DNA from: Ructibacterium sp965146665
GTDB taxonomy: Bacteria > Bacillota > Clostridia > Monoglobales > Monoglobaceae
Length of the DNA stretch: 64,000 nucleotides
Assembly: GCA_965146665.1 (NCBI GenBank)
Contig: CBCTHE010000013.1
Location: 1 to 64,000, forward strand
Direction of reading: 5' to 3'
Under the pieces are notes generated by a model, which was given only the letters and a program-made list of their open reading frames with translations, did no database searches and was not told the origin of the DNA. Every line of letters begins with the position of its first letter. Position 1 is the stretch's first letter. Both the position numbers and the translations under genes were made by a program. This document shows, piece by piece, positions 15,143 to 24,506 of the stretch.

Positions 15143-17071
15143 TTATTGCCGGGCGATATACAGCCGTGCCGTCAGACCGGGGATGGCGAGCTGTACCGTG
15201 CCGTCCGGCGCACAGGGCAGCGGATCGCCGCCGGAGAGGGCGTCCTCCAGACTGCCCGCGGCAAGGCCGGGAAGCTCCAGCACAGCGGTCTGCGGCTCAA
15301 AGGCGCGGTTCACGGCGCAGAGGGCAAAGCTGCCGTCGCCCGGTTCTCCAAAGGCGTCAAGCCCGTTTTCAAAAAAACGGAGGTAGACATACAGTCCATC
15401 CTGGGCAGCGGCCGGCTTAAACCAGCCCCTGCGCAGGCATCCCGTCCGGTTCCGGCAGGCGCCCAGCAGGCGGTACCACGCCAGAAGCTCCGGGTCCACA
15501 GCCCGCCACGGATAGGTGCCGCGGTTGAAGGGATCCTTGCCCCCCTGCATGCCGGCCTCGTCCCCATAATAGATACAGGGGACGCCATAGAAGGTCATCT
15601 GCATGAAGGCGCCCAGCATCAGTCTGCGGGTGGCCAGGTCCTCCATGCCGGAGCAGAGGCGGCTGGTGCCGCAGTCCTGACTCATTCCGCCCAGAAGGGA
15701 CTTGACCCGCATGGTGTCGTGGGTTCCGAGTATGTTCATCAGGGCATAGAGAGCCTCCCGGGGATAGTTTTCCATCTGGGAGAGAATCCGCCGGTTCATC
15801 TCCTGGGCAGAGGTCCAGCCCATCAGAAAGCCCAGAACCTGATCCTTGAAAGGGTAGTTCATCACGCTGTCCAGCTCATGGCCAAGCAGGTATTCCCGCC
15901 GCTGCCCATAGGCCGTTTTATTGGAGGCGTCCTCCCAGACCTCGCCGATGATGACGGCCTCAGGATCCTCGCGCTTGAGCTCGCGGCGGAGAATTTGTAT
16001 GAACGCGTCGGGCAGTTCGTCAGCCACATCCAGACGCCAGCCAGCGGCCCCGGCGCGAATCCATTTTTTAATCACGGCATCTCTGTCCCTGAGGATAAAG
16101 TCCAGATAGGAGGGCTCCATCTCGTTCACGTTGGGCAGGTTGCTGCACCCCCACCAGCTCTGATAATTTGGGTAATCCGTAAACTGATACCAGGCGCGGT
16201 AGGGGGAGCTGGGATCCCGGCAGGCGCCGTTGCCGCCGTAGCTCCCGTATTTGTTGAAGTAGACGCTGTCCGCACCAGTGTGGCTGAATACCCCGTCCAG
16301 AATGATGCGGATGCCGTATTGCCCGGCTTCTTCGCAGAGGAGGCGGAAATCCTCCTCCGTGCCGAACATGGGATCAATGGCTTTGTAATCCGCCGTGTCA
16401 TATTTGTGGTTGGAATAGGCGTCAAAAATCGGGTTCAAATACAGCACACCCACGCCCAGAGATTGGAGATAGGGGAGCTTTTCCCGTATGCCCTTAAGGT
16501 TCCCGCCGTAAAAATCATTGCAGGCAGGCCCGTCCTCAAAGGGATGGCGGTTAAAGGAAAGCGGCTCGTGCCAGTCGTAATGGATGGTATATTCCTCCCG
16601 CTTTTTGGGGATGCCCTCCGGCCCGTGACTGCCGTAGAAACGGTCCGGGAAAATCTGGTACATAATTTGGTCGCGGAACCATGCGGGAGTGTGGTAGTCC
16701 CGGTCAAAGACGGTGATCTGGTAGCTGTTGGCCGTGGGTTCAGCCGTGGTTTTGCCAACGCCGCCCAAGCCGTCCTCGCTGTTGGAATAACAGAGGGTTC
16801 CGTCCGCGCCGGTCACAATGAAGTCATACCACAGCAGTCTTGGCGTACACCCGCTCTGCAGTTCGGTTTGGTAAAACAGGGTTCTGCCGATCCGGTTCTC
16901 CAGCTCCATGGGAAACTGGGCCTGGCCGTCCGGTTCAAAGACCCGGAGCGAAACCGCTTCCGGCGGCGTGTCCGCAATCACCTGGAGCCGCAGGGTGACA
17001 GGCGTTTCGGTTGGGACAGCGCCAAAGGGGGCCCGATATTGTATATCCTGTGAATCATGATAAAGCAGCAT
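15143..17071 (-). CDS. GH13 alpha-glycosidase (neopullulanase/cyclomaltodextrinase type)
   Basis: 642 aa. The N-terminal 120 residues are a beta-sandwich of the type found in GH13_20 enzymes; the catalytic barrel follows with YQIFPDRF (138-145), DGVFSH (259-264), GWRLDVADEL (nucleophile Asp348), IIGEVWEDA (acid/base Glu377) and LGTHDTMR (Asp452); a C-terminal beta domain ends the protein. It has no signal peptide, so it should hydrolyse maltodextrins or cyclodextrins in the cytoplasm. It is transcribed alone from its own promoter (17219-17247). The substrate cannot be fixed from sequence. Confidence 0.88.
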   Translation of the reverse strand: MLLYHDSQDIQYRAPFGAVPTETPVTLRLQVIADTPPEAVSLRVFEPDGQAQFPMELENRIGRTLFYQTELQSGCTPRLLWYDFIVTGADGTLCYSNSEDGLGGVGKTTAEPTANSYQITVFDRDYHTPAWFRDQIMYQIFPDRFYGSHGPEGIPKKREEYTIHYDWHEPLSFNRHPFEDGPACNDFYGGNLKGIREKLPYLQSLGVGVLYLNPIFDAYSNHKYDTADYKAIDPMFGTEEDFRLLCEEAGQYGIRIILDGVFSHTGADSVYFNKYGSYGGNGACRDPSSPYRAWYQFTDYPNYQSWWGCSNLPNVNEMEPSYLDFILRDRDAVIKKWIRAGAAGWRLDVADELPDAFIQILRRELKREDPEAVIIGEVWEDASNKTAYGQRREYLLGHELDSVMNYPFKDQVLGFLMGWTSAQEMNRRILSQMENYPREALYALMNILGTHDTMRVKSLLGGMSQDCGTSRLCSGMEDLATRRLMLGAFMQMTFYGVPCIYYGDEAGMQGGKDPFNRGTYPWRAVDPELLAWYRLLGACRNRTGCLRRGWFKPAAAQDGLYVYLRFFENGLDAFGEPGDGSFALCAVNRAFEPQTAVLELPGLAAGSLEDALSGGDPLPCAPDGTVQLAIPGLTARLYIARQ

Positions 17072-17218
17072 AAGAATCTCCGTTCTGCGTCCCGGAACGG
17101 CACCTGGGCGCCGGGGGACTTCTATAGAAATGATGTTCGTTTTTGGCCGTCCCCTGTCGGGACGGAAGGCTTTTTCAGGGCGGGTGCTGGATGTCGCGCC
17201 AGCCGCCGCTTACTCTAT

Positions 17219-17247
17219 AGTATAATATGTTAAGATTAAACTTTCAA
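17219..17247 (-). promoter_or_regulatory. Promoter of the GH13 gene
   Basis: Minus strand TTGAAA (17242-17247), 17-base spacer, TATACT (17219-17224). Confidence 0.6.
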
Positions 17248-17440
17248 TTATGATTGTTACCAAATTCCCGGCGGAAAACTGGTGCACTCTGCGCAATGAA
17301 TTCGTGGATTTATCCAAAAATCCGGGCATTTTTTTGGCATGTACCGCAGTTTTCACAAAAACTTTGTCTATTATTTAACAAAATTTACAAAAACACAGGG
17401 GCGGAGTGGGAAAATAATTGTAAATAATGCTGGAAACCCA

Positions 17441-17469
17441 TTGATCTTTTCTTTGATTTGCGCTATAAT
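17441..17469 (+). promoter_or_regulatory. Promoter of the XRE-cupin / acyl-CoA synthetase pair
   Basis: TTGATC (17441-17446), 17-base spacer, TATAAT (17464-17469), 68 bases before the start codon. Confidence 0.65.
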
Positions 17470-17537
17470 AATATGAAATATACGTCGGCCTTGTATGTAA
17501 ATGTGCCGCGTGGCGCGGCGGAAAAGGAGATGAGGAA

Positions 17538-18104
17538 ATGGAAGAGAAATTTGAACACGAGAGTGTCATGGAGATCACACAGCGGATTGCGGAGCTCCGG
17601 GATGCCTGCGGCTATACGCAGGAGGACTTCGCCCGGGAGCTGGGCATTGACCCGGAGACCTATCAGGCCTATGAGCGCAATGCCAGCGCAATTCCGGTCA
17701 GTCTGATCTGCAATATCGCGAACCTCTGCGGCGTGGAGCTGTCAGAGATTATGACCGGGGTCAGCGCAAAGCTGCATACCCTGCAAATCGTAAAAAAGGG
17801 CGAGGCAAGAGGCATGCGCAGGTATCCGGGTTACCGGCTGGAGGATCTGGCGCATCGTTTTGCTAACAAGACCATGCAGCCCATTATGGTCACTATTTTG
17901 CCGGACGATCCTCCCGCGCCGCTGGTTTCCCACGGCGGTCAGGAGTTCAACTATATACTGGAGGGCAGCATTGAGCTGCAGTGGGGTGAAAAATCCTACG
18001 TTTTGGAGGCCGGTGACAGTGTGTACTTTGATCCGGCGCATGAGCATGGACAGCGGTGCTTCGGCGGCAAGCGGGCCCGCTTTCTGACCATTATCGCCGA
18101 GTAA
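17538..18104 (+). CDS. XRE-family HTH regulator with C-terminal cupin
   Basis: 188 aa, start preceded by AAAGGAGATGAGG. Residues 11-68 form a lambda-repressor-like HTH (YTQEDFARELGIDPETYQAYERN); residues 110-187 are a cupin_2 barrel with SHGGQEFNYILEG and YFDPAHEHGQRC. Proteins of this build bind DNA with the HTH and a small metabolite with the cupin. The acyl-CoA synthetase gene follows after 154 bases in the same direction, a pairing seen in many Clostridia, so the synthetase or its substrate is the likely target. Confidence 0.85.
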   Translation: MEEKFEHESVMEITQRIAELRDACGYTQEDFARELGIDPETYQAYERNASAIPVSLICNIANLCGVELSEIMTGVSAKLHTLQIVKKGEARGMRRYPGYRLEDLAHRFANKTMQPIMVTILPDDPPAPLVSHGGQEFNYILEGSIELQWGEKSYVLEAGDSVYFDPAHEHGQRCFGGKRARFLTIIAE

Positions 18105-18258
18105 AAGGAAACCCTGCCGTAATATAGGAAGCGGGCGCGGAACTTCTGCAAAGCGCCGGGGCCGCGCCGGTCCATGGAGCCAGGCGGAACGAAGCGAAAC
18201 AGATTGAGGCGGGCGGCAGGCGCCGCGGAAAACACTACAGAAAAAGGAGCGCGTACTG

Positions 18259-19935
18259 ATGTTATTGGATCGTTTTTTGCCCAGGATGGAATTTGATTCC
18301 TATGAGGATTTTAAGGCCAACTACCGGGTGAATGTCCCGGAGTATTTCAACTTTGGTTTTGACATTGTGGATGCCTGGGCGGAACAGGAAGAGGAGAAAA
18401 AAGCCCTTGTCTGGTGTGATGACCATGACGATGAAAAAATATTTACCTTTGCGGATATCAAGCGCCTGTCCAACCAGGCGGCCAATTTTTTCCGGTCCAT
18501 TGGGATCGGAAAAGGGGATGCGGTCATGCTGATCCTCCGGCGGCGCTGGGAATACTGGATCTGCGCCACCGCAATACATAAGCTGGGGGCCATTCTGATT
18601 CCCGGCTCCCTGCAGCTGACCAAAAAGGATATTGTCTACCGGGCCGACGCCGCGGAGATTAAGGCCATAGTCTGTCTCCATGATGACTTTGTAATCAGTC
18701 AGGTGGAGGAGGCCCAGCCCCTGACCGAGACCCTGACGCATAAGATCCTGCTAGGTGAGCGCCGTGCCGGCTGGCTGAATTATGACGACTGCATGAACGG
18801 CATGTCTGACCAGCTGGCGCCGCCCACAGGCGATGACAGAACCCGGTGGAACGACACAATGATGGTGTTTTTCACCTCCGGGACAACGGGCATGCCCAAG
18901 ATGGTTCAGCACAACTGCGCCTATCCGCTGGGGCATATTGTGACGGCAAAATACTGGCAGAGGGTCCAGGAAAATAAGCTGCATATGACCGTCTCGGATT
19001 CCGGGTGGGCCAAATTTGCCTGGGGCAAGATCTACGGCCAATGGATCTGCGGGGCTGTGGTCTTTGCTTATGACATGGATAAATTCGTGCCGGTCCGGCT
19101 GCTTGAGACCATCACCAAATACAAGGTGACCACCTTCTGCGCGCCGCCGACCATGTTCCGGTTCATGCTGCAGGAGGACCTGTCCAAATTCGACCTCTCC
19201 TGTATCAAGCACTGCTGTACGGCAGGGGAACCGCTGAATCCGGAGGTTTACAACCGCTGGCTGGAGTGGACGGGGCTCCACCTGTGCGAGGGCTTCGGAC
19301 AGACGGAGTCCACCGTGCTTCTGGCCAATTACCAGTGGTTTACGCCGAAGATCGGATCCATGGGCAAGCCGTCGCCCCTGTATGACATCTGCCTGGTGAA
19401 CAGCGAGGGTGAACCTGCGGATGACGGTGAGGAAGGCAAGATTGTGATCAAGGGCGTCAGAGAGAATCCGCCCCCCGGACTTTTGATGGGCTATTACAGA
19501 AATGCGGAGCTGACCGAGCAGGCTGTGGGCGGTGCATGGTATGACACCGGAGACGTGGCCTGGCGTGATGAGGACGGCTATTACTGGTTTGTGGGCCGGG
19601 ATGATGATGTGATCAAATGTTCTGGTTACCGGATCGGTCCCTTTGAGGTGGAGAGCGCCCTGATGGAGCATCCCTCTGTGGTGGAATGTGCCATCACCGG
19701 TGCGCCGGATCCAATCCGCGGGCAGGTTGTCAAGGCGACCGTTGTGCTGGCCCGGGGCTGGGAGCCCTCTGACGAGCTGGTCCGGGAGCTTCAAAACCAT
19801 GTCAAGCATACCACCGCGCCCTATAAATATCCCCGGGTGGTGGAATTTGTGGACGAGCTGCCCAAGACCCTGGGAGGGAAGATCAAACGTGCGCAGATCC
19901 GGCACGAGGACCGGAAAAAGCACGGGACGGAATAG
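18259..19935 (+). CDS. AMP-forming acyl-CoA synthetase
   Basis: 558 aa, AAAAAGGAGCG before ATG. ANL-superfamily ligase that activates a carboxylic acid to acyl-AMP and then acyl-CoA. P-loop TSGTTGMPK (from Thr206), GFGQTES (ATP/adenine motif), YDTGDVAW, the hinge region GRDDDVIKCSGYRIGP and the catalytic-lysine end LPKTLGGKIKR are all present. Length and motifs resemble the medium-chain/acetyl-CoA synthetase-like branch. The preceding XRE-cupin gene is probably its regulator. The true acid substrate is unknown. Confidence 0.88.
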   Translation: MLLDRFLPRMEFDSYEDFKANYRVNVPEYFNFGFDIVDAWAEQEEEKKALVWCDDHDDEKIFTFADIKRLSNQAANFFRSIGIGKGDAVMLILRRRWEYWICATAIHKLGAILIPGSLQLTKKDIVYRADAAEIKAIVCLHDDFVISQVEEAQPLTETLTHKILLGERRAGWLNYDDCMNGMSDQLAPPTGDDRTRWNDTMMVFFTSGTTGMPKMVQHNCAYPLGHIVTAKYWQRVQENKLHMTVSDSGWAKFAWGKIYGQWICGAVVFAYDMDKFVPVRLLETITKYKVTTFCAPPTMFRFMLQEDLSKFDLSCIKHCCTAGEPLNPEVYNRWLEWTGLHLCEGFGQTESTVLLANYQWFTPKIGSMGKPSPLYDICLVNSEGEPADDGEEGKIVIKGVRENPPPGLLMGYYRNAELTEQAVGGAWYDTGDVAWRDEDGYYWFVGRDDDVIKCSGYRIGPFEVESALMEHPSVVECAITGAPDPIRGQVVKATVVLARGWEPSDELVRELQNHVKHTTAPYKYPRVVEFVDELPKTLGGKIKRAQIRHEDRKKHGTE

Positions 19936-19997
19936 TGTGTGAGAGGGTATTTTGCTTTTGTTCTTGTGCATAGGCTGAGGCAGGAACGCGTTCCTTT

Positions 19998-20025
19998 GGG
20001 CGGCGGATTTCCGCTGCCCTTTTTG
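19998..20025 (+). terminator. Terminator after the acyl-CoA synthetase
   Basis: GGGC-GCGGA-TTT-CCGC-GCCC hairpin with one internal mismatch followed by TTTTT, about 65 bases past the stop. Confidence 0.7.
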
Positions 20026-20235
20026 TGTCCTTCTGCCAAACGGTTTGCATAGGGAGAAAAATTTTCTTCGGGATGCAACATTTTTCGTTTTTGAACTGTC
20101 TTATTAATCAGGGGCCAGAGCGGCAAAAACGGAAGTATCAGATATGTAACGTTTTCGTAACCTTTGTTTTACAGAACAGTAAGGGAAAACAACGCATAAA
20201 TGGTGTGAAATCACTGTTTTACCGGCTTTTGGGCT

Positions 20236-20264
20236 TTGACAAAGCCCGGCCGCTATGGTATACT
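20236..20264 (+). promoter_or_regulatory. Promoter of the 1129-aa SLH protein
   Basis: TTGACA (20236-20241), 17-base spacer, TATACT (20259-20264), 48 bases before the start codon. Confidence 0.75.
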
Positions 20265-20311
20265 GACGGCAAAGTGATAATTTAATTTTAGTGGAATCGA
20301 GGTAAAAGAAT

Positions 20312-23300
20312 ATGAGCATGAAAAAGAAGCTTCTATCGGGCGTGCTCGCGGCGGCGATGCTGGGAACGACGGCGGTTCCGGTCATGGCAAAGGATTTTCC
20401 TGATACGGCAGGGCACTGGGCCCAGGTGGCAATCGGCACTTGGAGCGGCCACGGCGTAGTAAAGGGAGACGATCAGGGGAATTTTCGGCCCAACGACTCA
20501 GTGACACGGGCGGAAACCGCCACCATACTGGACAATATGATCGGCTATCAGAAGCAGAGCAATAAGGTGTTCTCGGACGTGGGCAAGGACGACTGGTTTG
20601 CCTATGCGGTGTCGCGTCTGTACGCCGCGGGTGTTATCACCGGTTATGAGGACGGCACCATCCGTCCCGGGGCGAACATATCCCGGCAGGAGGCGGCGGT
20701 TATGATCGCCCGTGCTTTTGGGCTGGAGACAGACGGCGCGGATACCTCTGTGCTGAACCAGTTCAACGACCGCGGTCTTGTGGGAGACTGGGCGGAGAAC
20801 GCGGTGGCGCTGATGGCGTCGAGAGGGTATATTCAGGGCAGCGATGGGTCATTCCGGCCCGCAGACGCCATTACCCGTGCGGAGATCGTGACCATTGTGA
20901 ATAACATGGTGGCAGTGTATGCGGACGGAAGCGAGGAGAGCTACAGCGGCGATTACGGTGACAAGATCGCCATTGTGAAGGATTCCGCCACGTTCAGCGG
21001 GGTGACCCTGGGCGGTGCGGTCATCAGTCCGTCGGTCACAGGCCGGGTCAACTTCAACAGCGGGACTGTGATCAACGGTCAGCTGCTGGATTTGTCCTCC
21101 GATGCCGCGGTGAACACCACAGGGGCCAGCATAGCATCAACCTCCGCGCCCAATAAGAACAACAGCGGGAATAACAATAATAATAACAATAACAACTCCG
21201 GCGGAATCATCAACGGCGGCGGCGGAAGCAGCGGCGGAGGCGGAGGCGGCGGTGGCAGCTCCACCACCACATATACCGTGACCTACAACCCCAACGGCGG
21301 CAAGTTTGGATCCTCTTCAAACCCCTATAACATTTCCTATAACCGGGGCAGTGAGCTGCGGTTGAAGCGGCCGAACGACCCCACCCGGACAGACTATACC
21401 TTTACGGGGTGGTATTATTCAAAGGACGGCGCGGACGCGCTGGATGAGAGCAATCTCGCGAATATGTCCAGCGTAGTCATCAAAAGCATAACCCTGTATG
21501 CGGGCTGGGAGCGGAAGGAAGGCCGGTACGGCTATGTTGAGGCGGCAAAGGGCAAGGACATCTGCGGCTATGGCAAAGATGCGTCAGAGCTCATGAAAAA
21601 TGTCTCAGTTGCCACAACAAAGAGTGAAAGGGAGTTCCGCGCGATTGGGGAACTGAACTACGTCCATGACTATGAGAAATTCCCGGGCCTGAACAAGGAT
21701 GGATACTTCCTGGCGCTGACCTATGCCCTGCCCTCCAGCCTTTCGGCTCCTGAGGACGCGGTTGTGGTGAGCAGCCATGGGGGCGAGGATTCAGAAGTCA
21801 CCTATACCAAGTTTACAGAGGACGACCGCACCTATACCCGGGTCTTCTATGTGACCAGCAACACCAAGACCACGGATATCATTTTCGCGGTGGACTTTGA
21901 CGGAGAGGGAACAAAATATTCAGAGCAAGAGGTCAGAGTTGACATCTCCGATCTGGATTTCGGCAAGAACACCGTAGTGACAGAGAAAGTGAAGACGGAA
22001 ACGGAGTTCAAGGCGGCGCTGGCAAAGAACAATGTGACCAACATTGTGATTGAAAACGGGATTACCCTGGCTGACGGCACCTATGAATCCACCGGCACCC
22101 GGAAGACAGTCACAGTCAACGGGGCGCTGACCCTGCCGGAGAATTCTGATATCACCATTCAGAATCTGGACTTTATAACCCCGGCTAAGGAGATTGTGCC
22201 CAACCTGATACTCAGTGATGCCAGCAAGACCAAGCGCTTTACCTTTGAAAATAATACAGTAAGCGGCGCTTTTGCATGCGTTATGCCTGATATTTTATCT
22301 GGAAATGTCACGATTAAGGATAACCAGTTTACCAATACCTACACTGCTGACGGCGGCTTCACCGGTGATATTGGAAATAATACAGGCATCACATCCCGTA
22401 TGCATGACGGGGAATTTGTCGTGACCGGCAATACCTTTGATCAGTACGGAATTGCTGTAACCTATTATATAGATGATGCAAAGATTGACTTTACAAAGAA
22501 CAAGTTCCTGGATAATCAGACGGATATAGCTGGCGGCAGTACCGAAATGGTGCATACCTATGCCTATAACTATTACAAGGATGGTCCGGAGATCATGGAT
22601 GCCAATTATGTGATTTCGCCGGTCTACACGGATGCGGCCTGCAAAACCGAGAGTGAGAACGCGGGGGAAAATGACGCGTTTTTGATCATCTCCAGCCAGG
22701 GGGCAGATACCACCTATATCCGCTCGCTGAAAAATATTGACACACTCTATCTGAAGGATGACAGCGATACCCTGACCGTGACTGTGCTGGCGAAAGACGC
22801 CCGCGACGCGGTTGCCATCACAGGCGGAACGCCGGTGGCCGGCAAAGACAATGCCGTGACGGCGAACAAGGAGGCCGGCAAGATTTCGGTTGCTGTGGGC
22901 ACCGCGGCGGCAAAGGAACTGACCGTTGGCAAGAGCGCGGCGTCTCTGAAGGCGGACGTTTATATCTCCACCAATAAAGCGGATGTGACCGGCAGGAATG
23001 AGAACGCCAAGCTGACCATGGAGGAGACGAATAACAGCGATTACAGCGTGAATTATGAAGGCATCAAGTCTTTGGCAGGACTCAAGGACAGCGATATGCT
23101 TTATATTGGCTTCGCGCCGGAGGACATTTACCAGACGGTCAGCGCTGTAAGTCTGCAGAACAGCAAGGGGACATTTGAGTTTGCCTGTGAGGAAAACATC
23201 GCCGCCATTCCGGGTGTTGTGGCCAACGCGGTCTATGGAGACTATGACGGCCTTTTCATGACAGAACTTGTAACAGAAACGCCCAGCAAAAGGGCATATT

Positions 23301-23701
23301 ACGAGATTGGTTTCTCTGAGGTGACAGCCAGTGACGCGCCGGTGTTTGACGCGGAGACGCTGATCGGTGAGTATTTTACAATAGGGGCGGCGTCAAAAAT
23401 TAAGGTTAATATCTCAAAAGACGGTGATGCCGTAAAGAGCCAGCTGTTGGGAGAAGTGACGAAAAGTGATGGACAGCAGGCGCCGCTTGGCAGTCTGCAG
23501 CCCACTCATTTCTACAATGCTGCCGGTCAGAGACTTCGGACACAGGTCAAGGCGGGTTACGGCGTAAACCTGTATCTTACCGTGGGTGAGAACAGCACGC
23601 TGACAGTTGTGGAAGAGAAAACCGTTCATACGGCGGAGGGGGACATTGTAATTCCCGCAGGAACGGTTTATGAGCTGAACACCAAAGTTGAGATCAACTA
23701 G
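20312..23701 (+). CDS. Large SLH-domain surface protein with List_Bact repeat and beta-helix region
   Basis: 1129 aa with a signal peptide (1-26). Three SLH domains (about 28-200; FPDTAGHWA, ITGYEDGTIRPGANISRQEAAVMIAR, IQGSDGSFRPADAITRAEIVTIV) bind the secondary cell-wall polymer. An Asn-rich then Gly-rich linker (about 275-318) leads to a Listeria-Bacteroides-type repeat (YTVTYNPNGG ... FTGWYYSKDG ... ITLYAGW, 320-398). Residues about 640-745 have short strand repeats (FENNTV, TIKDNQF, VVTGNTF, DFTKNKF) like a right-handed parallel beta-helix. The rest is unassigned beta-rich sequence. It is probably a surface adhesin or envelope-layer component; no enzyme motif is seen. It is a single-gene unit with promoter and terminator. 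Confidence 0.88.
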   Translation: MSMKKKLLSGVLAAAMLGTTAVPVMAKDFPDTAGHWAQVAIGTWSGHGVVKGDDQGNFRPNDSVTRAETATILDNMIGYQKQSNKVFSDVGKDDWFAYAVSRLYAAGVITGYEDGTIRPGANISRQEAAVMIARAFGLETDGADTSVLNQFNDRGLVGDWAENAVALMASRGYIQGSDGSFRPADAITRAEIVTIVNNMVAVYADGSEESYSGDYGDKIAIVKDSATFSGVTLGGAVISPSVTGRVNFNSGTVINGQLLDLSSDAAVNTTGASIASTSAPNKNNSGNNNNNNNNNSGGIINGGGGSSGGGGGGGGSSTTTYTVTYNPNGGKFGSSSNPYNISYNRGSELRLKRPNDPTRTDYTFTGWYYSKDGADALDESNLANMSSVVIKSITLYAGWERKEGRYGYVEAAKGKDICGYGKDASELMKNVSVATTKSEREFRAIGELNYVHDYEKFPGLNKDGYFLALTYALPSSLSAPEDAVVVSSHGGEDSEVTYTKFTEDDRTYTRVFYVTSNTKTTDIIFAVDFDGEGTKYSEQEVRVDISDLDFGKNTVVTEKVKTETEFKAALAKNNVTNIVIENGITLADGTYESTGTRKTVTVNGALTLPENSDITIQNLDFITPAKEIVPNLILSDASKTKRFTFENNTVSGAFACVMPDILSGNVTIKDNQFTNTYTADGGFTGDIGNNTGITSRMHDGEFVVTGNTFDQYGIAVTYYIDDAKIDFTKNKFLDNQTDIAGGSTEMVHTYAYNYYKDGPEIMDANYVISPVYTDAACKTESENAGENDAFLIISSQGADTTYIRSLKNIDTLYLKDDSDTLTVTVLAKDARDAVAITGGTPVAGKDNAVTANKEAGKISVAVGTAAAKELTVGKSAASLKADVYISTNKADVTGRNENAKLTMEETNNSDYSVNYEGIKSLAGLKDSDMLYIGFAPEDIYQTVSAVSLQNSKGTFEFACEENIAAIPGVVANAVYGDYDGLFMTELVTETPSKRAYYEIGFSEVTASDAPVFDAETLIGEYFTIGAASKIKVNISKDGDAVKSQLLGEVTKSDGQQAPLGSLQPTHFYNAAGQRLRTQVKAGYGVNLYLTVGENSTLTVVEEKTVHTAEGDIVIPAGTVYELNTKVEIN

Positions 23702-23723
23702 CGGAATGAGAAAAGACGTACGG

Positions 23724-23751
23724 GGCGGCGGGAAATTTCCCGCCGCCTTTT
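23724..23751 (+). terminator. Terminator after the 1129-aa SLH gene
   Basis: Perfect stem GGCGGCGGGAAA/TTTCCCGCCGCC followed by TTTT. Confidence 0.85.
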
Positions 23752-23795
23752 GCCTGTGAAAAAACGGCCGGCACCGGCCAGAGAGGGGTGTGCTG

Positions 23796-24380
23796 ATGAT
23801 TATTTGGCTCAACGGAGCCTTTGGCGCCGGAAAGACCCAGACGGCGTATGAACTGCACCGGCGGCTGCCGGGTTCCTTTGTCTATGACCCGGAAGAAGCC
23901 GGATTTTTTATCCGGCGCTGTATGCCGCAGGCGCTCAGTAAGCCTGACTTTCAGGACTATCCCATGTGGAGAGCCTGTAATTATGAGATGCTGGCGTATA
24001 TGGCCGCCGCCTATGAGGGGGTCATACTGGTGCCAATGACGGTGACCAATCCCGACTATTATCACGAGATGATCGGACGGCTTGGGGAAACCGGTACCGT
24101 TTGGCATTTTATTTTATCTGCGGAGCGCGAAACCCTGCGCCGCAGGCTCAGATCCCGGCTGGAGGGGAGAAACTCCTGGGCGGCCCGGCAGATTGACCGG
24201 TGTCTTGCGGCCTTTGCCGCGGAAATCCCCGGGATCTCTATCAAAACGGACGACCTGACTGTGGCACAGACTGCGGAGGAGATCGCGCGGCGCGCGGGAA
24301 TGTCTCTCCTGCCCGGCCGCCGCGGCCGGCTCCGCAGAACGCTGACGCGGCTTGCGGTTCAGATCAGACATATCCGGTAA
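23796..24380 (+). CDS. TmrB-like P-loop ATPase
   Basis: 194 aa; ATG 23796 is chosen (GAGAGGGG upstream; family members begin MIIW) over GTG 23790. The Walker A motif GAFGAGKTQ lies at residues 7-15, followed by YDPEEAGFFIRR, DFQDYPMWRACNYEML, VPMTVTNPDYYHEMIGRL and NSWAARQIDRC, the whole pattern of Bacillus TmrB, which confers tunicamycin resistance by binding the drug at the membrane. A role in resistance here is inferred. It is a single gene between two terminators. Confidence 0.82.
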   Translation: MIIWLNGAFGAGKTQTAYELHRRLPGSFVYDPEEAGFFIRRCMPQALSKPDFQDYPMWRACNYEMLAYMAAAYEGVILVPMTVTNPDYYHEMIGRLGETGTVWHFILSAERETLRRRLRSRLEGRNSWAARQIDRCLAAFAAEIPGISIKTDDLTVAQTAEEIARRAGMSLLPGRRGRLRRTLTRLAVQIRHIR

Positions 24381-24390
24381 ATTTACAACG

Positions 24391-24423
24391 AAAAGGCCCG
24401 CATCCGTCGGATGCGGGCCTTTT
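24391..24423. terminator. Bidirectional terminator between convergent genes
   Basis: AAAAGGCCCGCATCC/GGATGCGGGCCTTTT stem with A and T tracts on either side; serves the TmrB-like gene and the gene at 24507. Confidence 0.88.
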
Positions 24424-24506
24424 GTGATTCCTGATTGCGGGCAGGGAATCCAGCATCTGCGGGCCCTCGCCCCCATAGGCAGAGCCGGGCCGTTGGCAAC
24501 AGCGGC

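Noticed and set aside
15146..17053. 635-codon open frame on the plus strand
   Set aside because: Antisense to the GH13 gene, whose catalytic motifs are all in place; long antisense frames are expected in G+C-rich coding DNA.
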